A DNA stretch of 64,000 bases, taken from contig NZ_ACLQ01000019.1 in NCBI RefSeq assembly GCF_000174755.1, positions 186,001 to 250,000 on the forward strand. The letters run 5' to 3'. This DNA is from Capnocytophaga gingivalis ATCC 33624. GTDB taxonomy: Bacteria; Bacteroidota; Bacteroidia; Flavobacteriales; Flavobacteriaceae. The position numbers were made by a program, and so were the translations under genes. Below the pieces are notes generated by a model, which worked only from the letters and a program-made list of their open reading frames with translations, was not told where the DNA came from and did no database searches. Shown in pieces: positions 1-8,741 of this stretch (the first letter of the stretch is position 1; the number at the start of each line of letters is the position of its first letter).

Positions 1-1875
1 AAGGTTTTTCTGTACACTGATCCATCTGTATAGAATAATGGCCTGTGGTGTTTTCTCTGAGGACATGGGCAAGCGACCATTTTTCTGTACAAAATCAGAC
101 AATGAGTTGTAATTCTCCTCCCATGTACGCTTTTTTACTGCCTTTTCTATGATAATCTCGTAATCTTCAGGGTATTCTTTTCCTTTCAGCCCTACATAGG
201 ATCGCTGGAAAAAAACAAAAGTATCCGAAGCATCAGCTTTGAGATTGGTCAATACACTTTTAGAACGGGCATTAGGCCTATATGGGGCTAAGTATTGAAT
301 GATTTCCTTAAGGGAGATGGGCAAACTCTTGTCTTGCAAATATTCCCTGACGATGTCTCTAATGGTTCCTCCTTTGAAATTCTTTATACTTTTCTCCCAT
401 TTTTTGAGCCCGAAGTAACTACTTCTCCCCATAGGAATAAAGCCATAGGCTCTTCTCAGTGCCGAACGAACTCCTGTATGGGTAATATGAGTATTGGGAT
501 ATAGCTCTTTAACTTTTTCTGTAATTTCATTCACTGATGAGGGTTTCCCTAATATATCCAAGGCCTCATAAGCATACTCATGAATCTGTTTGTAAGTATT
601 GCGAGGAATGATAAGCATCCCTTCTTCTACTCTGAGAGAAAACTCTCCCTTTAGTACATGAGCTACTATAGGTATCATTCGCTCACAAAGAGCAGCATCT
701 GCTTTCCTAAACTTTAGCAGGTACTCCTTTAATGGCAAGCCATAGTCCTTTTCTACCTTTTCCTTAAGGAGTTCACTTACACTCTCTATCAGCTTTTCCC
801 ATGGTAGCACAGATGCTATCTCACTGGAAACCAAATAGATTCCCTTCCAATTATGTCTGGTTTTCTTCTGTGAAAAGCGCAGATACAATACATCGGCAAG
901 ATTCCCTACTATACTGAATCGCTCTAAATAGATATGAAGAATAAAATAAATAAAATTCTCCGTAAAATCAGTATGGCTCTGTTGGTTGATCCATTGTACT
1001 TGCTCAGGGGAGAGAGAGAGTACTTCCGAGGAAATATCTATCTGACCACGAGCGAATAGATCTGTTTCAAAGGACTGAATGATTATTAGTTTGCTAAGAA
1101 AATCTAAAACAGCCTGATTGCGAATTTGCCTTACTCGCTCATGAGTAATCTGCATCTGCTTGCCTATGGTCTTAAGCTTTGCACCTTGTGTCTGATTATA
1201 GATCCTAAACGCCTTAGAAAAAAGTGCTATTTTACTTTCATCGAACAAGGCTGGAGTCTTGAGAAAATAATCTACAATTTTAAAAATTCCCAATAGGGTC
1301 ACCTCCTTAGGAATTTTCTCTATAGGATAGATACTTTGTATAAAAAACTTTTTCTTAAACTCAGGCAACTGCTCGGGATCTGTTATTGTGGATAGTGCAG
1401 TAACAAATTTCTTTATATGCTCGAAATAGGCATGAAATTCCCCTCCATTTCTACGTCCTATTCCTTTCATTTTAAAAGATTTACACAATGGATCTAAGGC
1501 ATATTCACAGAAAATCTGCAAAGGTACTCCTTGCCTAAAATAGGTATTAATCACAGTTTTTAGTCTAGGAGAGAGGGACTCTGTGAGCATCCCTATATAC
1601 TCCTGGAGAATCTCTTGAGCAGCAGGCGACAAGGTATCTATACTGAAGTGAGAAGGTTCATAGGGAATGTCGGAAAAGGATTCTTCAAAAGTCGTAAATA
1701 TAATACTTTTAAGCTCCTCCTCTATATAAGTATCTGTATTTTCTACAGACATAAAATGCCCCTGTTCGCGATAATAATTGCGAATATCGTCCAAGGTATG
1801 CCACTGTTGCTGTAGGCAAATACTATAGGTTCGTAAGCTTATTTTACTATTTCTTAATAATTCTCTCAGTTGCAT
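1..1875 (-). CDS. Large protein with sigma-70 region 4-like helix-turn-helix (N-terminal 625 residues; runs off the window)
   Basis: Reading the minus strand from an ATG at 1875 gives an open frame of 625 codons with no stop before the window edge, so the C-terminus is missing. Residues about 226-262 look like sigma-70 region 4.2: a run with LKTIGKQMQITHERVRQIR, matching the family pattern of helix, turn and ERVRQI recognition helix. No sigma region 2 is visible, so this is not an ordinary sigma factor. Residues about 420-545 contain two stretches resembling winged-helix/HARE-HTH modules (ALDILGKPSSVNEI, and LPISLKEIIQYLAPYRP followed by SVLTNL). The last visible part (RTWEENYNSLSDFVQKNG, then LYRW) resembles a helicase-associated repeat. 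I infer a DNA-binding regulator or accessory protein; its real role is unknown to me. Confidence 0.7.
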   Translation of the reverse strand, partial: MQLRELLRNSKISLRTYSICLQQQWHTLDDIRNYYREQGHFMSVENTDTYIEEELKSIIFTTFEESFSDIPYEPSHFSIDTLSPAAQEILQEYIGMLTESLSPRLKTVINTYFRQGVPLQIFCEYALDPLCKSFKMKGIGRRNGGEFHAYFEHIKKFVTALSTITDPEQLPEFKKKFFIQSIYPIEKIPKEVTLLGIFKIVDYFLKTPALFDESKIALFSKAFRIYNQTQGAKLKTIGKQMQITHERVRQIRNQAVLDFLSKLIIIQSFETDLFARGQIDISSEVLSLSPEQVQWINQQSHTDFTENFIYFILHIYLERFSIVGNLADVLYLRFSQKKTRHNWKGIYLVSSEIASVLPWEKLIESVSELLKEKVEKDYGLPLKEYLLKFRKADAALCERMIPIVAHVLKGEFSLRVEEGMLIIPRNTYKQIHEYAYEALDILGKPSSVNEITEKVKELYPNTHITHTGVRSALRRAYGFIPMGRSSYFGLKKWEKSIKNFKGGTIRDIVREYLQDKSLPISLKEIIQYLAPYRPNARSKSVLTNLKADASDTFVFFQRSYVGLKGKEYPEDYEIIIEKAVKKRTWEENYNSLSDFVQKNGRLPMSSEKTPQAIILYRWISVQKNL

Positions 1876-1929
1876 TATAGTAGACTAAAAAAGAAAAGAA
1901 CTCTTCTCAAGAGTAAGGTGATTTATTTT

Positions 1930-2580
1930 TTAGAAATCAAAACGATAAGGCATGTGATTGAATTCCTCTTCTAAGAAAAGCCAATCTTGTACATTGGATA
2001 CTATAGAATACACCATTTTCTCTGTGAGTACTTCCCCTTTGTACAGCTTTTCGATAGTCTCCAAAGAAGCTTCATCATTGAGATATTCTGTTTCCTCTCC
2101 AAAGAAAATAGTAGCCCAATCCTTATAGAACTCTGGATCAGTCGAGAGGTGCTTTAGGGTAAATATCTCTTGCTCAGTCTCGAACTGCCAGATAAGTTCC
2201 CAAGGCTTATTCTCTTGAGCATAGATCACAAAAGGAATATCCTGTTCGTGATAATTTTTTCGATAGAAAGCCTGAAATTCCTTAGGAATTCGTTTTTCAA
2301 AATCAGCTGAAACTGTCTGAAAATTCTCACAGACACTGGGGACGATGATACACCCTTTCTCTGTGAAGAACAAATGAAGGGAAGGGCCATCTTCTTCCTC
2401 AAAATCAAAGCCTATACGTGCTTCTTGTCCCTCATATTCTTCTTGAATAGCTGGTGCATATCGGTGATAAGTCTCGAACTCTTGTCCACAGATAAGCAAG
2501 TCCAATACGGCTTGTGCCTTACAGATTTTTTTTAACGTCAACCAATGAGGTATCTGCTCTAAATCAGGAGTAAAATTCAT
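1930..2580 (-). CDS. Hypothetical acidic protein, 216 aa
   Basis: I do not recognise this family. The product is soluble-looking, acidic and rich in Glu and aromatic residues (Trp and Phe), with no signal peptide or membrane segment. Its C-terminus ends in HMPYRFDF. It lies 10 bases downstream of tatC in the same direction, and the tatC-DoxX-DUF1599 run above it is tightly packed, so it is probably the last gene of that operon. Its size and composition recall stand-alone immunity or SMI1/KNR4-like proteins, but I see no motif that would establish this. Confidence 0.75.
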   Translation of the reverse strand: MNFTPDLEQIPHWLTLKKICKAQAVLDLLICGQEFETYHRYAPAIQEEYEGQEARIGFDFEEEDGPSLHLFFTEKGCIIVPSVCENFQTVSADFEKRIPKEFQAFYRKNYHEQDIPFVIYAQENKPWELIWQFETEQEIFTLKHLSTDPEFYKDWATIFFGEETEYLNDEASLETIEKLYKGEVLTEKMVYSIVSNVQDWLFLEEEFNHMPYRFDF

Positions 2581-2590
2581 TTTTGGTATA

Positions 2591-3412
2591 TCAATTTAAT
2601 TTAATTTTTTGTCTTTTCTGTACATATTTGGCCACAAATATACTTGCCTCATAGAGTATAAGTATAGGAATAGAGACGATCACCTGACTAGCCACATCAG
2701 GGGGAGTGATAATTGCAGCAACGATTAAGGTAACTATAATGGCATGCTTACGATACTTGCGCATGAAGTCGGGAGTAACAATTCCTAATTTTGCTAAGAA
2801 ATAGATTATCACAGGTAGCTCAAAGATAAGCCCGCAAGAGATAACTGAAGAGCGTAGCATATCTATATAAGAAGCTATATCTATCTCATTCTTAACCATT
2901 TGCTCTCCTCCTACGACAGAGTAGGTAGCAAAGAAATGAATCGATAGAGGGGCTATGACATAGTACCCAAAAAGTACCCCAACAAAGAATAATACAGAAG
3001 TAACCCCTATGAATCCTCGTGCCATTTTTCTCTCCTTTTCATAGAGCCCTGGGGAGATAAAGCGCCACATCTCATACATCAGGTAGGGGAATCCAACTAC
3101 AATACCTGTCCAAAATGAAATCCATAGGGTGGCCGAGAACTGTCCTGTCATCGTTCTATTCTGTATCACCAGTGGCAAACGGTCATTACAGAAATCTGTT
3201 TCAGAACCTAAGAACCGCCCTATCTCACAGAAAAATTTGTACGTAGGAAAGTCCCCCATGGTATGGGGTAGAATCACATATTTGAAAATGTAACTCTTAA
3301 AGAAAAAGGCCAAGAGAGCTACAGTGATGACAACAACGATAGAGCGAATCACATGCCAGCGCAACACCTCCAAATGGTCAAGAAAAGACATTTCCTCTTG
3401 AGGTCTCTCCAT
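2591..3412 (-). CDS. tatC: Sec-independent protein translocase TatC
   Basis: TatC is the multi-spanning inner-membrane component of the twin-arginine translocase; it binds the RR signal peptide of folded substrates. The 273-residue product has the conserved cytoplasmic N-terminus (SFLDHLEVLRWH, residues 9-20), six predicted membrane helices, the ISPGLYEKERK loop (about 119-129), the FELP motif (about 197-200) and ITPPD before the last helices. Length is normal for the family. Its ATG overlaps the stop of the DoxX-family gene by one base (TAATG), so the two are translationally coupled. No tatA/tatB gene is in this window. Confidence 0.96.
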   Translation of the reverse strand: MERPQEEMSFLDHLEVLRWHVIRSIVVVITVALLAFFFKSYIFKYVILPHTMGDFPTYKFFCEIGRFLGSETDFCNDRLPLVIQNRTMTGQFSATLWISFWTGIVVGFPYLMYEMWRFISPGLYEKERKMARGFIGVTSVLFFVGVLFGYYVIAPLSIHFFATYSVVGGEQMVKNEIDIASYIDMLRSSVISCGLIFELPVIIYFLAKLGIVTPDFMRKYRKHAIIVTLIVAAIITPPDVASQVIVSIPILILYEASIFVAKYVQKRQKIKLN

Positions 3413-4509
3413 TACAAATCTATTTTTTGAGTATCGTTATAATTTACTTTTTGCTTGATCGTACCTCTCTCTAAGCGAATCACCGCTGGATTGGCACGAA
3501 CCATTGTTTTCAGCGGGGTAACATCCATCGCATAGAAATCAAAAGAAAGTCCATATTGTCCCAATAGTTCCTGAGCTTTCTCAGGAGAAGGAGTAAGTCC
3601 TATGACCTTGTACCCTTGCTTGAGAGCCTTATCTGTCAGTTCTTTGATAGGACGGAAACCCTCCAAATTGGCTTTTCCCAGATCATAAGAAGTAACCAAA
3701 AGTAACTTGGGTTCGGCAAGTATTTGATTGGTAACATCCTCTCCGTCTTTCATTATCACAAAATCGTGAACAGGAGGCTCATACCCCTTGGAAACCAGCT
3801 CTGTTTTTACAGAAATGTAGGTACCTCCTTCCACTTCGGGGTAAGCCCCTTGAGTGGTAATAATCTGTTCTTTGTCCCCTACTTTGAATTTCCAATGATA
3901 ATCATATACTGCCTTGGGAGCATTGGCGGGAATTTCCTTTGCCTTATTGATATCCACCCCTACTTTATAAGGACGAAAATCAATTATAGGTAAGTGATTG
4001 TGAGTGTAGTATACCAATCCCATACAAGCAAGCACCGTGATTACCAATATAGTAAGACATTTTTGGGGTGAGAAGAGAGGGCTTATATATCCACGAGCAT
4101 ACCACAGTGCAGCTGCCAATACCAAGAGTACCATATCCTTGGTAAAAGATCCCCAAGGGGTAAACTTCAGTGCATCTCCAAAACAACCACAATCTGTAAC
4201 TTTGTTATAATAAGCACTATAGAAGGTAAGAAAACCGAAGAAAATAGTTAGCCCTAAGAGAGAAAGTAGCGTAAAATTTCTCAGATACCCCAAAAGCAAC
4301 AACACTCCCAGAATAAGTTCAAATGCCACCACAAAAATAGCTATAGGGTAGGCATAAGGAATAAAAAAGGGCATGTCAAGTACATGGGGTTCGAAGTATT
4401 CTTCCAGCTTGAAAGAGAAGCCTATAGGATCGACCAGCTTCACAAAACCACTAATAATAAATACCACCCCTACTAAGAGGCGTACCAAAGAAACGCTAAT
4501 TTTTTTCAT
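3412..4509 (-). CDS. BT_3928-type DoxX/MauE family membrane protein with C-terminal thioredoxin-like domain
   Basis: The 365-residue protein starts with a DoxX/MauE-like membrane part: SGFVKLVDPIGFSFKLEEYF at residues 20-39, then about five hydrophobic helices up to residue 167, with a conserved DCGCFGD motif at 106-112. The remaining 190 residues are predicted to be outside the membrane and resemble a thioredoxin-like fold (LLLVTSYDLGKANLEG..., followed by KVIGLTPS), but there is no CxxC active site in that domain. This architecture is common in Bacteroidota. It overlaps the DUF1599 gene by 14 bases and tatC by one, so the three are one operon. A role in quinone-linked or periplasmic redox metabolism is only inferred from MauE/DoxX relatives. 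Confidence 0.88.
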   Translation of the reverse strand: MKKISVSLVRLLVGVVFIISGFVKLVDPIGFSFKLEEYFEPHVLDMPFFIPYAYPIAIFVVAFELILGVLLLLGYLRNFTLLSLLGLTIFFGFLTFYSAYYNKVTDCGCFGDALKFTPWGSFTKDMVLLVLAAALWYARGYISPLFSPQKCLTILVITVLACMGLVYYTHNHLPIIDFRPYKVGVDINKAKEIPANAPKAVYDYHWKFKVGDKEQIITTQGAYPEVEGGTYISVKTELVSKGYEPPVHDFVIMKDGEDVTNQILAEPKLLLVTSYDLGKANLEGFRPIKELTDKALKQGYKVIGLTPSPEKAQELLGQYGLSFDFYAMDVTPLKTMVRANPAVIRLERGTIKQKVNYNDTQKIDL

Positions 4510-5059
4510 TGCTTTTTATATTATTTTCTTGCGAAAGAATCAGTGCAAAAATAGCATAGTTTATCATATCTTGATAATTAGCCTTAACTCCTTCACTGAT
4601 AAGCGTTTTTCCATCATTATCTTCTATTTGTTTGATCCTAAGAACTTTTTGAAAGATCAAATCCGTTAGAGAACTAATACGCATGCTGCGCCATGCTTCC
4701 CCGTAATCATGATTTTTGCGGAGCATTAGTGCGCGTGTCTCCTCCACCATCTGCTCATAGAGGGATAGTGCTTGTTCGTAATTCAGATCAGGTTCATTAA
4801 CTACTGATTTTTCTATTTGTATCAGTGCCATGATGGAATAATTGACTATTGCTACAAACTCGGTAGTCTCATCTTCCTGTATTTTTCGTTCTTTAGTCTC
4901 CTGAAGGGTGCGTATACGCTGTACTTTAATATATATCTGATCCGTAAGTGAAGGCAAGCGAAGGGTTCTCCATGCACTCCCATAATCCTTCATCTTATAA
5001 GAAAAAATAGACTGACAGTGTGCTATTACCTTATTATATTGGGAAATGGTTTTATCCAT
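4496..5059 (-). CDS. DUF1599 domain-containing protein
   Basis: The 187-residue protein contains two copies of the same module: KDYGSAWRTLRLPSLTDQI (residues 24-42) and HDYGEAWRSMRISSLTDLI (residues 117-135), each followed by a KVxRI segment. This internal duplication is the hallmark of DUF1599. The family has been linked to nucleotide-modifying enzymes in phage and bacterial contexts, but the biochemical role here is not shown. It is the first gene of a four-gene minus-strand run with DoxX and tatC, under a good promoter match at 5161-5191. Confidence 0.9.
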   Translation of the reverse strand: MDKTISQYNKVIAHCQSIFSYKMKDYGSAWRTLRLPSLTDQIYIKVQRIRTLQETKERKIQEDETTEFVAIVNYSIMALIQIEKSVVNEPDLNYEQALSLYEQMVEETRALMLRKNHDYGEAWRSMRISSLTDLIFQKVLRIKQIEDNDGKTLISEGVKANYQDMINYAIFALILSQENNIKSNEKN

Positions 5060-5160
5060 AACTGCTTTAGAAAATTGCCGTAAAATTCGTTTAAAAAAAC
5101 AAGAAATCTAAAAAAATAACAAATCTTTAACCTTAGCAAAAGATTATTTGTTTTACGGAA

Positions 5161-5191
5161 CAAAAGTATAAAAAATATTTTGATATTCAAA
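5161..5191 (-). promoter_or_regulatory. Promoter for DUF1599-DoxX-tatC run
   Basis: On the minus strand, TTTG (plus CAAA at 5188-5191) is separated by 19 bases from TACTTTTG (plus 5161-5168). This matches the Bacteroidota -33/-7 consensus and lies about 100 bases before the DUF1599 ATG. Confidence 0.7.
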
Positions 5192-5259
5192 ATAATTTTC
5201 CAACTTATTCAAACTATTTTTTAACCTAAGATATTAAGGTATATATCAAATAAAAATAG

Positions 5260-5267
5260 TATCTTTG
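5260..5267 (+). promoter_or_regulatory. -7 box for rsmE; nearly leaderless transcript expected
   Basis: TATCTTTG ends only 11 bases before the rsmE ATG at 5279. With initiation about 5-7 bases downstream of this box, the 5' leader would be only a few bases long. The -33 element is weak. Confidence 0.65.
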
Positions 5268-5278
5268 CCCCAAAAACC

Positions 5279-6010
5279 ATGCAATTATTCTACAACGATT
5301 CCCTATATCCTCAAGTACAAGAAGTTACCTTTGACAAGGAAGAGAGCAACCACATTCACAAGGTATTACGAAAAAAAACCGGAGATCTACTCTTCATCAC
5401 CGATGGCAGAGGATACCTGTATGAAGCACAAATACAATATATTACAGACAAAAAATGCACTGCCCATATCCTCTCTCATAGCCTCGCCCCTACCCCAGCT
5501 TACCATTTACATATAGCTGTTGCCCCTACCAAGATGAACGAACGCTATGAGTGGTTCTTAGAAAAAGCCACTGAAATAGGTGTACATGAGGTTACGCCTA
5601 TCCTGTGTGATCACTCTGAAAGAAAGACAATCAAAACTGAACGCTTTGAGAAAATTCTCCTCTCGGCCATGAAACAATCCCTACAATGCTATAAGCCACA
5701 ACTGAACCCTCCCATAAGTCTACTTGAATGGTTGGATACCATAGAGAGTAATAGTGTTGGAAAATATGTCGCCCACTGCCAAGAAGGAGCACGTGTACTC
5801 CTATTGGATAGGCTTGAGGAGCTTCCTCAAGAGACCACCAATCTTTGGGTACTCATAGGCCCTGAAGGAGATTTTTCTCAAAGAGAAATCCAAAAAGCAT
5901 GCTCCAAGGGGTTCCTACCTATCTCTTTATCCCCTAACCGATTACGCACGGAGACCGCTGCCATCGTCGCTTGTAGCTGTATTTCCGATATTTTTCAAAG
6001 AAAAAAGTAA
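5279..6010 (+). CDS. rsmE: 16S rRNA (uracil(1498)-N(3))-methyltransferase RsmE
   Basis: RsmE methylates N3 of U1498 in 16S rRNA using S-adenosylmethionine. The 243-residue protein shows the N-terminal PUA-like half (HIHKVLRKKTGD) and the C-terminal SPOUT methyltransferase half: EKATEIGV (95-102), IGPEGDFS (193-200) and the knot motif RLRTETAA (221-228). Length and motif order are those of the family. The ATG at 5279 follows the -7 box by 11 bases, which fixes the start; the out-of-frame ORF beginning at 5265 is spurious. It is divergent from the DUF1599 operon. Confidence 0.96.
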   Translation: MQLFYNDSLYPQVQEVTFDKEESNHIHKVLRKKTGDLLFITDGRGYLYEAQIQYITDKKCTAHILSHSLAPTPAYHLHIAVAPTKMNERYEWFLEKATEIGVHEVTPILCDHSERKTIKTERFEKILLSAMKQSLQCYKPQLNPPISLLEWLDTIESNSVGKYVAHCQEGARVLLLDRLEELPQETTNLWVLIGPEGDFSQREIQKACSKGFLPISLSPNRLRTETAAIVACSCISDIFQRKK

Positions 6011-6102
6011 TTTTTTCAGTCTTCTATTGTATTTATTTTCAATCTTTTATAAGAGTCCCTCGTCTTTATTTTCAGGATATTTACAATTTTTTTGCGATTT
6101 TT

Positions 6103-6134
6103 TTTGGCAAATTGACGAAAAAATTGTAATTTTG
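6103..6134 (+). promoter_or_regulatory. Promoter for the DUF349 gene
   Basis: TTTG at 6103-6106, 20 bases, then TAATTTTG at 6127-6134, about 30 bases before the ATG at 6166. Confidence 0.65.
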
Positions 6135-6165
6135 GGGAAAATTAATCACAATAGTATTTCATTCA

Positions 6166-8097
6166 ATGTCAGAAAACGAAAAAAAATCCATCAACGAAGT
6201 TTCTTTGGAAACTCCCTTGCAGGAGAAGCTAGAAAACACCTCTCTTGAATCATCTCCCGATTTCTTAAATGAAATCCAGCAGGAGAATGCTCGCAGTGCC
6301 GAAGATGCGGAGGAGAAAAAACGACATGATATTCCTATGCTCAATTATGAGAATATGGATTTGGAAACACTACAGCATGAGCTGAAAAAACTCATAGATA
6401 CTGAAAAAATCCCTTCTATCAAGACTCACGTAGAGGCTATTAAAAAAGCCTTTGATAACCACTATGCTCAGCTTATAGAAGAGAAAAAACAACAATTCCT
6501 AAGCGAAGAGGGGGCTGAAGAAAAAGATTTTTCTTTCTCCCTTCCTATTCGTGATACCTTCTACAAAACTTATCAGCTATACAAACAACAAAAAGCTGCT
6601 TATCAAAAACAAATAGAAGGAGATCTCAAGAAAAACTTAGAAAGTAAACAAGAGATTATCAATGAAATAAAGAATCTTGTTTCCTTGGGCAAGGACGATA
6701 TCGCATGGGATACCAATACCCTCTTGCGCAAATTCCTTGACCTGAAGAAAAAATGGTATGAGATAGGAGCTGTCCCTAGAGAACATTATAATGACATTTG
6801 GAATAACTTCAATCATCATACAGATAACTTCTTTGACTATCTGAGCCTCACGCGTAACTATCAAGAAAACGATTTCAAGCAAAACTTGGAAAAGAAAAAC
6901 AAACTGATAGCAAGAGCAAAAGAACTTCTTCAGGAAGCTGATATTCAGAAGGCTTTCCGCGAATTACAACTTCTTCACAAAATCTGGAAGGAGGAAACCG
7001 GACCTGTGGAAAAAGAATACCGTGAAAAGCTATGGGAAGAGTTCAGTACTATTACTAAGGAAATTCACGATAAGCGACAAGCCTTCCTCAAGCGCTTAGA
7101 GGCTTCTTTTGTAGATAACAAACATAAAAAATTGGGCGTAATTAGCCAAATAGAAGAAATCAACAAACAACAATTCTCCTCTCACAATGATTACCAAAAA
7201 GCCATTGCAAGGGTGAACGAATTGCGCGAAGAGTTCCAAAAGATAGGTCGTGTACCTCAGGAAGATTCAGAACCTATTTGGCAGCGATTCATCGAGGCTA
7301 TACGCACTTTCAGCAAGCAAAAGAATCACTTCTACAAAGAGAATAAAAAGACTCAAAATGAGAACATAGCAAAACGCCAAGAACTGATTGCTATTGCCAA
7401 TGAGCACAAAGATAGCTCTGACTGGGAAGTGGTAACCCCTCTTATCCAAAAAATCCAAGAAGATTGGAAACAGATAGGAGCAATCCCTCGCAAGCTCTCC
7501 AATGCCTTGTGGGAAGAATTCCGAGGCGCTTGTAACCATTATTTCGACAGACTACACAAGGAAAGAAAGAAACAGCACAAGGAAGAAGATGCTCATATAG
7601 AACAGAAAAAAGCACTCCTTGATCAGCTAAAAGCTTTCGTCCTTACAGGCAATAAAGAGGAAGACATAAAAGTCCTTGAAGATTTCCAAGAAAAATGGAA
7701 TGCTTTAGGCAAACTTCCTGAAAGATTGCGTATGGTAGACACCCGATTCAATAAAATTATGGAGGCTATCTATAAGAAATTGAATTTCGATAAAAAGCAA
7801 ATAGAACTTATCAAATACAATAACAAGCTTGATCATCTCCCTGAAGGAAGTAACTCTCTTATGCGAGAAGAAATCTTCATTCGCAAGAAAATAGAAGATA
7901 CCCGTAAGGAAATTCTACAATTGGAGAACAACTTACAATTCTTCACCAATATGGACGAAAAGCATCCTCTGATGAGAGAGGCAGTAAAGAGCCTTCATGA
8001 TCATCGAGAATCCTTAACTCTATGGGAAGAAAAATTAAAAGAACTTCGCCTAAAAGAAGCTAAGGAAGAAGCTGTCACTGCGGAGGAAGAAGCCTAA
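6166..8097 (+). CDS. DUF349 domain-containing coiled-coil protein
   Basis: The 643-residue product is highly charged and helical. It contains five successive DUF349 units, recognisable by W..IG.(V/I)P followed by an aromatic-rich helix: WYEIGAVPREH, IWKEETGPVEKE, FQKIGRVPQED, WKQIGAIPRKL and WNALGKLPERL. The first 70 residues are acidic and probably disordered; the C-terminus ends in a Glu/Ala-rich tail. There is no signal peptide, so it should be cytoplasmic. Relatives occur across Bacteroidota, but I know no assigned function. It stands alone, with its own promoter and a terminator at 8149. Confidence 0.88.
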   Translation: MSENEKKSINEVSLETPLQEKLENTSLESSPDFLNEIQQENARSAEDAEEKKRHDIPMLNYENMDLETLQHELKKLIDTEKIPSIKTHVEAIKKAFDNHYAQLIEEKKQQFLSEEGAEEKDFSFSLPIRDTFYKTYQLYKQQKAAYQKQIEGDLKKNLESKQEIINEIKNLVSLGKDDIAWDTNTLLRKFLDLKKKWYEIGAVPREHYNDIWNNFNHHTDNFFDYLSLTRNYQENDFKQNLEKKNKLIARAKELLQEADIQKAFRELQLLHKIWKEETGPVEKEYREKLWEEFSTITKEIHDKRQAFLKRLEASFVDNKHKKLGVISQIEEINKQQFSSHNDYQKAIARVNELREEFQKIGRVPQEDSEPIWQRFIEAIRTFSKQKNHFYKENKKTQNENIAKRQELIAIANEHKDSSDWEVVTPLIQKIQEDWKQIGAIPRKLSNALWEEFRGACNHYFDRLHKERKKQHKEEDAHIEQKKALLDQLKAFVLTGNKEEDIKVLEDFQEKWNALGKLPERLRMVDTRFNKIMEAIYKKLNFDKKQIELIKYNNKLDHLPEGSNSLMREEIFIRKKIEDTRKEILQLENNLQFFTNMDEKHPLMREAVKSLHDHRESLTLWEEKLKELRLKEAKEEAVTAEEEA

Positions 8098-8148
8098 GGG
8101 AGAGCATTTCTACTGGAATAATTCCGAAAAGAGTGTCATACTATTTGT

Positions 8149-8180
8149 AAAAACTGCTCTTGTAAAGAGGGCAGTTTTTC
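8149..8180 (+). terminator. Rho-independent terminator after the DUF349 gene
   Basis: AAAAACTGC pairs with GCAGTTTTT around a short CTTGTAAAGAGG region, ending in a T-rich run. It lies 50 bases past the stop and before the tRNA promoter. Confidence 0.75.
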
Positions 8181-8246
8181 TTTCCTTGATATAACTATAT
8201 TGATTTTCAATTCTTTATTTTTAATCAAAAAAAATCATTCAAAATA

Positions 8247-8277
8247 TTTGTAAATACAAAAAAAAGTTGTATCTTTG
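8247..8277 (+). promoter_or_regulatory. Promoter of the tRNA cluster
   Basis: TTTG at 8247-8250, 19 bases, TATCTTTG at 8270-8277: an exact Bacteroidota consensus, 56 bases before the first tRNA. Confidence 0.85.
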
Positions 8278-8333
8278 CACCCGCAATTAAGAGTTATTAT
8301 TATTTGCAATAGTGAGTTTATAGTTATGGTTTA

Positions 8334-8417
8334 GGAGAGGTGCCGGAGTGGTAACGGAGCAGATTGCTAATCTGTCGGCGGGTAACTGTCGCCTGGGTTC
8401 GAGTCCCAGTCTCTCCG
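8334..8417 (+). tRNA. tRNA-Ser (anticodon GCT)
   Basis: The 84-nt sequence folds as a class II tRNA: acceptor GGAGAGG/TCTCTCC with a terminal G-U, anticodon arm GCAGA-TTGCTAA-TCTGT, a long variable arm, and T arm CTGGG-TTCGAGT-CCCAG. The anticodon GCT reads AGC/AGU serine codons. The 3' CCA is not encoded. It is the first of four tRNAs probably made as one transcript. Confidence 0.95.
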
Positions 8418-8437
8418 CTTTTTTATCTTAACTTATT

Positions 8438-8512
8438 CGGGGTGTAGCGTAGTCCGGTTATCGCGCCTGGTTTGGGACCAGGAGGTCGTAGGTTCGAATC
8501 CTGCCACCCCGA
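8438..8512 (+). tRNA. tRNA-Pro (anticodon TGG), copy 1
   Basis: Acceptor CGGGGTG/CACCCCG, anticodon arm CCTGG-TTTGGGA-CCAGG with anticodon TGG, and T arm GTAGG-TTCGAAT-CCTGC. No CCA is encoded. The 75-nt gene is identical to the copy at 8629-8703. Confidence 0.95.
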
Positions 8513-8550
8513 CTTTATTTTTTGTGGCATAGTTAATTTTTTAAATTTGA

Positions 8551-8624
8551 GGTCACGTAGCTCAGTTGGATAGAGCATCTGCCTTCTAAGCAGACGGTCA
8601 CAGGTTCGAATCCTGTCGTGATCA
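8551..8624 (+). tRNA. tRNA-Arg (anticodon TCT)
   Basis: Acceptor GGTCACG/CGTGATC, anticodon arm TCTGC-CTTCTAA-GCAGA with anticodon TCT reading AGA/AGG, and T arm ACAGG-TTCGAAT-CCTGT. It lies between the two identical tRNA-Pro genes; the second begins 5 bases after its discriminator base. Confidence 0.95.
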
Positions 8625-8628
8625 CCTT

Positions 8629-8703
8629 CGGGGTGTAGCGTAGTCCGGTTATCGCGCCTGGTTTGGGACCAGGAGGTCGTAGGTTCGAATCCTGCCACCC
8701 CGA
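8629..8703 (+). tRNA. tRNA-Pro (anticodon TGG), copy 2
   Basis: Identical over all 75 bases to the copy at 8438-8512. The identity extends only about two bases on either side, so the duplicated unit is essentially the tRNA itself. Confidence 0.95.
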
Positions 8704-8741
8704 CAATAATACTTCTTATATATCTTCCTCCCTACTATTTC

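Noticed and set aside
8423-8698. Open frame of 91 codons on the minus strand across the tRNA genes
   Set aside because: It is the complement of two tRNA-Pro genes and one tRNA-Arg gene; this frame is a known artefact of tRNA sequence.
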